Shown here: positions 6,411-8,496 of the stretch, piece after piece | Position numbering within the stretch: the first letter of the stretch is position 1 | Layout: each line of letters begins with the position of its first letter | Source: Candidatus Moraniibacteriota bacterium | GTDB taxonomy: Bacteria > Patescibacteriota > Minisyncoccia > Moranbacterales > UBA2206 | Direction: 5' to 3' | Length of the DNA stretch: 8,496 nucleotides | Assembly: GCA_026396205.1 (NCBI GenBank) | Contig: JAPLXF010000067.1 | Coordinates: 1 to 8,496, forward strand | The notes under the pieces: model-generated | Seen by the model: the letters and a program-made list of their open reading frames with translations, nothing else | Told to the model about the DNA's origin: nothing | The model's database searches: none | Made by a program: the position numbers and the translations under genes

Positions 6411-6480
6411 TTCCACTTGCCCCCACTTTTATTTATCTTAACTCTATTTTAATCCACTAGTAAACATCCGTCAACACTTT
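6409..6480 (-). promoter_or_regulatory. Likely MraZ operator: four AGTG boxes
   Basis: On the minus strand two adjacent 10-base repeats read AAGTGGGGGC (6428-6419) and AAGTGGAAAA (6418-6409). CTAGTGGATT (6460-6451) lies in the promoter spacer. AAAGTGTTGA (6480-6471) overlaps the -35 box. The GTG centres are 20, 31 and 10 bases apart, close to whole helical turns. Known MraZ sites are tandem 10-bp repeats with TGGGN or AAAGTG cores upstream of mraZ. The operator role is inferred. Confidence 0.7.
6446..6474 (-). promoter_or_regulatory. Promoter of the mraZ/dcw operon
   Basis: The minus strand has TTGACG (6474-6469), a 17-base spacer and TAAAAT (6451-6446), each one base off the sigma-70 consensus. 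The start of transcription would be near 6439, leaving a leader of about 138 bases that contains two operator repeats and the AGCTT hairpin. Confidence 0.75.
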
Positions 6481-6483
6481 TTA

Positions 6484-6513
6484 TGCAAAATAAAAATGGC
6501 TTAAATAAGCCAT
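6484..6513 (-). terminator. Weak intrinsic terminator upstream of the dcw promoter
   Basis: ATGGCTTA (6496-6503) and TAAGCCAT (6506-6513) form an 8-bp stem. On the minus strand TTTTTATTTT follows. It would insulate the dcw promoter from transcription coming from the small-gene unit to the right. The stem has only four GC pairs and the two-base loop is tight, so strength is uncertain. Confidence 0.5.
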
Positions 6514-6518
6514 CGCCT

Positions 6519-6548
6519 AAAAAGTTATGCACAACTTGTAAACTTTTT
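6519..6548. repeat. Palindromic site with a DnaA-box-like core
   Basis: AAAAAGTT (6519-6526) is inverted at 6541-6548 and AAGTT (6522-6526) is also inverted at 6533-6537, giving two alternative hairpins. TTATGCACA (6525-6533) matches the DnaA consensus TTATNCACA. A single site is weak evidence for DnaA binding. Confidence 0.4.
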
Positions 6549-6559
6549 GGATAATTTTT

Positions 6560-6642
6560 ACCCTATTGAATAATTTTTCCTCTGGAAAAATAATTTTGCT
6601 ACGCCTGCCTATGGCAGACAGGCAAAATTTATTCAATAGGGT
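6560..6642. repeat. 83-base inverted-repeat element with two internal hairpins
   Basis: ACCCTATTGAATAA (6560-6573) is repeated exactly inverted at 6629-6642. Inside are TTTTTCC/GGAAAAA (6574-6580/6584-6590) and ATTTTGC/GCAAAAT (6593-6599/6622-6628). The second hairpin contains a CTGCC/GGCAG stem (6605-6609/6613-6617). Together they form a three-way junction. No open frame and no flanking target duplication is evident. It may be a small mobile inverted-repeat element or a structured RNA. Confidence 0.7.
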
Positions 6643-6656
6643 GAAGGAAAAAATTA

Positions 6657-6693
6657 AAAAACCCGGGAAACATTTTTGTTTCGCGGGTTTTCT
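6657..6693 (-). terminator. Strong intrinsic terminator of the small-gene unit
   Basis: AAACCCGGGAAAC (6659-6671) pairs with GTTTCGCGGGTTT (6678-6690), a 13-position stem with one mismatch and a six-base loop. On the minus strand TTTAATTTTTT follows. It starts ten bases after the stop codon of the 113-residue gene. Confidence 0.9.
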
Positions 6694-6702
6694 CAATCAC
6701 TT

Positions 6703-7044
6703 TTATTTCCTGAAAAATCCGGGATCGCTGCAGGGCGTCGGCATGTTTTCTTTTATTCTCTGGTCTATCATTAATGTATCGACATTTACATGCCTAAACT
6801 TATTCCCTTTTGCTGGCCTTTTGGACTTTTTAGGCTTAGTCTTTTTTCTTTTTTTATCTGGGAAACCGGCTATTATATCTCTTAACCCTTTTTCATAAGC
6901 ACGCTTGGCACTTCTTTCAAGTTCAATTATTCGTTCATCCGACATAAGCTGAACGCTACCATCTAGCTGGCGCATATTAGACATGAGCGAACTCACATTG
7001 GTTCGATATCTCGTTTTGGACTTTTTACCTGGAATATTTTTCAT
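6703..7044 (-). CDS. Unknown basic protein with duplicated NVxxLMxxxR motif
   Basis: I do not recognise this 113-residue protein. The start is well supported: AAAGGAGGGACAG directly precedes the ATG, and the ATG overlaps the stop of the preceding small gene as ATGA. It is very basic, with a Lys/Arg-rich stretch at 64-82 (KKRKKTKPKKSKRPAKGNK) that could contact nucleic acid. Residues 35-57 look helical (SDERIIELERSAKRAYEKG). The motif NVxxLMxxxR occurs twice with identical spacing (16-25 and 87-96), so the protein may consist of two related segments joined by the basic linker. It has no membrane segment. It is the second gene of a two-gene unit closed by a strong terminator. The function is unknown. 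Confidence 0.75.
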   Translation of the reverse strand: MKNIPGKKSKTRYRTNVSSLMSNMRQLDGSVQLMSDERIIELERSAKRAYEKGLRDIIAGFPDKKRKKTKPKKSKRPAKGNKFRHVNVDTLMIDQRIKENMPTPCSDPGFFRK

Positions 7045-7241
7045 CTGTCCCTCCTTTCGCCTTTTGTCAGCTGGTCATTAAACCATGCAACTTGACTGCT
7101 AATTTTTGGAAACTGGCTTACCAAGGGAGGCGTATATGCCCAGCAACTATGTGCTATACCAAAAGGTATACGGCAGAGACAACTTCTGCTATTTAACTCC
7201 AATACATCTTCATTGATTCTGATTATATTTTTTTTCTTCAT
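7041..7241 (-). CDS. Unknown 66-residue protein, first gene of a two-gene unit
   Basis: An upstream ATG at 7253 has no ribosome site. The ATG at 7241-7239 has GGAGG five bases before it and is preferred. The protein begins MKKKNIIRINEDVLELNSR. It contains three cysteines in the middle (SCLCRIPFGIAHSCW), several aromatic and proline residues, and a polar C-terminus (QLTKGERRDR). There is no convincing membrane segment. Its stop codon overlaps the start of the 113-residue gene by ATGA, which suggests coupled translation and a shared function. A possible promoter (TTGATA near 7300, TAAACA near 7278) is weak. A small regulatory pair is possible but no known toxin, antitoxin or peptide family is recognisable. 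Confidence 0.6.
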   Translation of the reverse strand: MKKKNIIRINEDVLELNSRSCLCRIPFGIAHSCWAYTPPLVSQFPKISSQVAWFNDQLTKGERRDR

Positions 7242-7325
7242 AATTTCCTCCATTTATATTCTATTATTAATGAGCCTGTTTAAATTCTACATACATCTTA
7301 TCAATAAACCCATAAAAAAGCAAAC

Positions 7326-7356
7326 AAAAAACCAGCTTCTAAATCGGCTGGTTTTT
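7326..7356 (-). terminator. Intrinsic terminator of the HU gene
   Basis: AAAAACCAGC (7326-7335) pairs exactly with GCTGGTTTTT (7347-7356) around an 11-base loop. On the minus strand the hairpin runs into a T-rich stretch. It lies 27 bases after the HU stop codon and separates HU from the small-gene unit. Confidence 0.9.
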
Positions 7357-7383
7357 CGCAATAAGTACTTTCTAAAATACTTT

Positions 7384-7665
7384 TTACAGAACCGCTTCTT
7401 TGGCAGCTTTGGCCAAGCGGAACTTTACAACAGTCTTAGCCGCAATCTTGATTTTCTCTCCTGTTGCGGGATTAACTCCCATTCTTTCTTTACGATCCAT
7501 TTTCACCATCTTGCCGATTCCCGGAATGATGAATACTCCGTTGCTTTTGACCTCTGCGTAGGCCAAATTGGTCAGCTCATCCATGAGCGTGACGACATCT
7601 TTCTTGGCCAAACCGCTTTTTTCGGCCAAGGCTCCCAAGATTTGGGACTTTGTCATTTTTGCCAT
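7384..7665 (-). CDS. HU family DNA-binding protein
   Basis: HU proteins are dimeric, non-specific DNA-bending proteins that organise the nucleoid. The 93 residues match the family length. The N-terminal helical dimerisation part is MTKSQILGALAEKSGLAKKDVVTLMDELTNLAY. The beta-arm region follows, with IPGIGKMVKM (47-56), then the tip motif VNPATGEKI (64-72) in place of the usual RNPxTGE, and the C-terminal helix VKFRLAKAAKEAVL. The gene has its own promoter (7724-7696) and terminator (7356-7326) and is monocistronic. The AGGAG at 7692-7688 lies more than 20 bases from the ATG, too far for a normal ribosome site. The first ATG is favoured over the one three codons later because MAKMTKS is a plausible HU start. 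Confidence 0.95.
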   Translation of the reverse strand: MAKMTKSQILGALAEKSGLAKKDVVTLMDELTNLAYAEVKSNGVFIIPGIGKMVKMDRKERMGVNPATGEKIKIAAKTVVKFRLAKAAKEAVL

Positions 7666-7695
7666 ATTATTATTAATTACTTATTTACTCCTTTA

Positions 7696-7724
7696 TTTAT
7701 ACACCCTTTTTCAATTTAACACAA
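7696..7724 (-). promoter_or_regulatory. Promoter of the HU gene
   Basis: The minus strand has TTGTGT (7724-7719), a 17-base spacer and TATAAA (7701-7696). Transcription would start near 7689 and leave a leader of about 24 bases. The AGGAG sequence would then lie at the very 5' end of the mRNA. Confidence 0.55.
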
Positions 7725-7736
7725 ATGCCTCAAAAT

Positions 7737-7813
7737 TGGTCGGGCTGCTGGGAGTCGAACCCAGCCTACCCCAGTGGCAGAGCAGTGCTCGCTACGGGGC
7801 AAGCATCCACCCA
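7737..7813 (-). pseudogene. tRNA-Pro-like 3' end with encoded CCA, incomplete cloverleaf
   Basis: The minus strand has a regular T arm CTGGG-TTCGACT-CCCAG, an acceptor strand CAGCCCG, discriminator A and then an encoded CCA (7739-7737). A position-72 G with A73 fits proline tRNAs. Starting at 7813 a 74-base tRNA can be forced (TGGGTGG acceptor, GCTT/GAGC D stem), but the acceptor has a mismatch and the D loop lacks GG. The anticodon stem does not pair, and CTGGGGT with a GGG triplet sits too close to the T arm. A CCCC/GGGG helix (7799-7796/7773-7770) fits better. It is probably a decayed or rearranged tRNA-Pro copy, 11 bases behind the intact gene. Confidence 0.5.
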
Positions 7814-7823
7814 TTTTTAGCCG

Positions 7824-7894
7824 TCGGAGTGCCGGGAATTGAACCCGGTCTACATGCACCCCATGCATGCGTACTGCCGGTATACTACACTCCG
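7824..7894 (-). tRNA. tRNA-Pro (anticodon GGG)
   Basis: A 71-base cloverleaf folds on the minus strand. The acceptor is CGGAGTG/CACTCCG with the C1-G72 pair typical of proline tRNAs. The D arm is GTAT-ACCGGCA-GTAC. The anticodon stem CATGC/GCATG holds loop ATGGGGT, so the anticodon GGG reads CCC. The variable loop is TAGA, the T arm is CCGGG-TTCAATT-CCCGG and the discriminator is A. No CCA is encoded. T-arm loop TTCAATT is normal. Similar 5' sequences occur twice upstream, at 7918-7902 and 7991-7982. Confidence 0.95.
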
Positions 7895-7901
7895 TCTCTC
7901 T

Positions 7902-7991
7902 TGCCGGTATATTACCCCTCAGAAAACATCAGTTTTTCTGCTGGGGTTTACCCTGTAGTAAGCTGTGCTTTACTATCAGGGCTACACCCCG
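7902..7991 (-). other. Structured leader with tRNA-Pro-like 5' fragments and competing hairpins
   Basis: One 48-base hairpin spans 7943-7990. It is built from GGGGT/ACCCC (7943-7947/7986-7990), CCCTG/CAGGG (7951-7955/7977-7981) and TAGTAA/TTACTA (7956-7961/7970-7975), with GC/GC at the tip. A second hairpin is CAGAAAAC (7920-7927) with 7932-7940. Its foot CCCC (7915-7918) can pair with the same GGGG (7943-7946) that closes the first hairpin, so the two full structures exclude each other. On the minus strand 7991-7982 (CGGGGTGTAG) and 7915-7902 (TAATATACCGGCA) resemble the 5' part of tRNA-Pro. Confidence 0.55.
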
Positions 7992-8031
7992 CTATTAAAC
8001 TTGCGTATTTAGTCAATAAAAAGCATCTGAT

Positions 8032-8496
8032 TTAATTTTTCTCTTTTAATTTTTCGCGGCTTTTTGGAGGTTGCAGAAAATTCTCTCCGCTAACTACTTT
8101 TTTGCCTGTCTTATTCTCCAGTTCTTTACGCGCGTTTTTAGCGATGCGGCCGCCTTTTATAGCCGGAGTTTTATTTTCTTTCAAACCTTTAGCTTCCACA
8201 GTTTCCGCAATTTGGCGCGTGGAAAGTTCCGCCAAAGCCGTAAAAACCAATTCTGCATCTGTCATATGATCGCGTAAATTTTGTGTTTTTAACTTTTTTA
8301 AATTTTTATGTCCCTTAACAGACAAATCGCTCCATTCTTGATGGATTATATTGGTAAGTATTGCATATTCATCTTTTTCTTTAACTTTATTATCTTTCCA
8401 ATAATCAGTTAGTTTATTCCTGATTTCCTGCCCCATCATTCTTTGCTGAATCCATTTTTGGCTTCGCCCCATTTTTTGCCAATACGATCTTGATCT
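8032..8496 (-). CDS. BRO/DinD-type antirepressor-like protein, 5' end outside the window
   Basis: The frame is open to the window edge, so the ATG at 8472 is probably internal: eight more codons (RSRSYWQK) precede it without a stop. The visible 154 residues resemble the C-terminal half of BRO-N/DinD-related proteins common in prophages and in CPR genomes. Recognisable stretches are RNKLTDYW, YAILTNIIHQEWSDLS, LKTQNLRDHMTDAELVFTAL, AELSTRQIAE, GGRIAKNARKELENKTGKKV and SGENFL. In this family the DNA-binding BRO-N domain would lie in the missing part. These proteins are linked to phage antirepression or DNA-damage response, but the chromosomal CPR versions have no proven role. It is followed by the structured region and tRNA-Pro. 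The family assignment is from memory of the conserved NLRDHMT and KVVSGEN regions. Confidence 0.7.
   Translation of the reverse strand, partial: RSRSYWQKMGRSQKWIQQRMMGQEIRNKLTDYWKDNKVKEKDEYAILTNIIHQEWSDLSVKGHKNLKKLKTQNLRDHMTDAELVFTALAELSTRQIAETVEAKGLKENKTPAIKGGRIAKNARKELENKTGKKVVSGENFLQPPKSREKLKEKN

Noticed and set aside
7213..7719. Plus-strand open frame of 168 codons
   Set aside because: Antisense to the HU gene, its terminator and a small gene; no family resemblance.
7568..8035. Plus-strand open frame of 155 codons
   Set aside because: It runs through the HU start, both tRNA-type sequences and the hairpins on the opposite strand; its repeated LPVYY segments are the repeated tRNA-Pro 5' ends.

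Overview
The window reads as a piece of a small-genome bacterium of the Candidate Phyla Radiation (Patescibacteria, Parcubacteria-like). This is an inference. It rests on an AT-rich sequence with short GC-rich palindromes between genes, a MurF that starts almost at its ATP-binding loop, a tRNA-Glu without an encoded CCA end, a reduced cell-wall cluster that stops at murF, and a BRO/DinD-type antirepressor relative. Every gene I can support lies on the minus strand. Long plus-strand open frames are shadows.

Layout in transcription order (right to left). 8496-8032: 3' part of an antirepressor-like gene, open at the window edge. 7991-7737: tRNA-Pro(GGG) embedded in structured DNA with tRNA-Pro-like fragments on both sides. 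7724-7326: HU-type nucleoid protein with its own promoter and terminator. 7241-6657: two small unknown genes overlapping by ATGA, closed by a strong terminator. 6642-6302 (the main non-coding stretch, about 400 bases between coding regions): an 83-base inverted-repeat element, a DnaA-box-like palindrome, a weaker terminator, then the promoter and likely MraZ operator of the division cluster. 6301-810: mraZ, rsmH, an ftsL-like gene, ftsI and murF. 807-350: an unknown 115-residue gene with its own promoter and terminator. 347-28: a promoter leading into a structured region with tRNA-Glu(CTC).

The central operon is a short division and cell wall (dcw) cluster. MraZ is the transcription factor that in other bacteria represses this operon. 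RsmH methylates 16S rRNA. The FtsL-like membrane protein and FtsI act at the septum, and MurF finishes the cytoplasmic muropeptide precursor. The genes are packed tightly at the ftsL-ftsI-murF end (18-base gap, then a 14-base overlap). They are separated by inverted-repeat spacers around mraZ.

Most notable observations: (1) both tRNA loci show the same pattern, an intact tRNA with 5'-half-like sequence upstream and a tRNA 3' half downstream, and tRNA-Glu is also enclosed by a perfect 13-bp inverted repeat; (2) four AGTG-type boxes spaced by about 20, 31 and 10 bases around the mraZ promoter; (3) a tandem-repeat tract inserted in frame in rsmH; (4) a two-gene unit of unknown small proteins, one carrying a duplicated NVxxLMxxxR motif.
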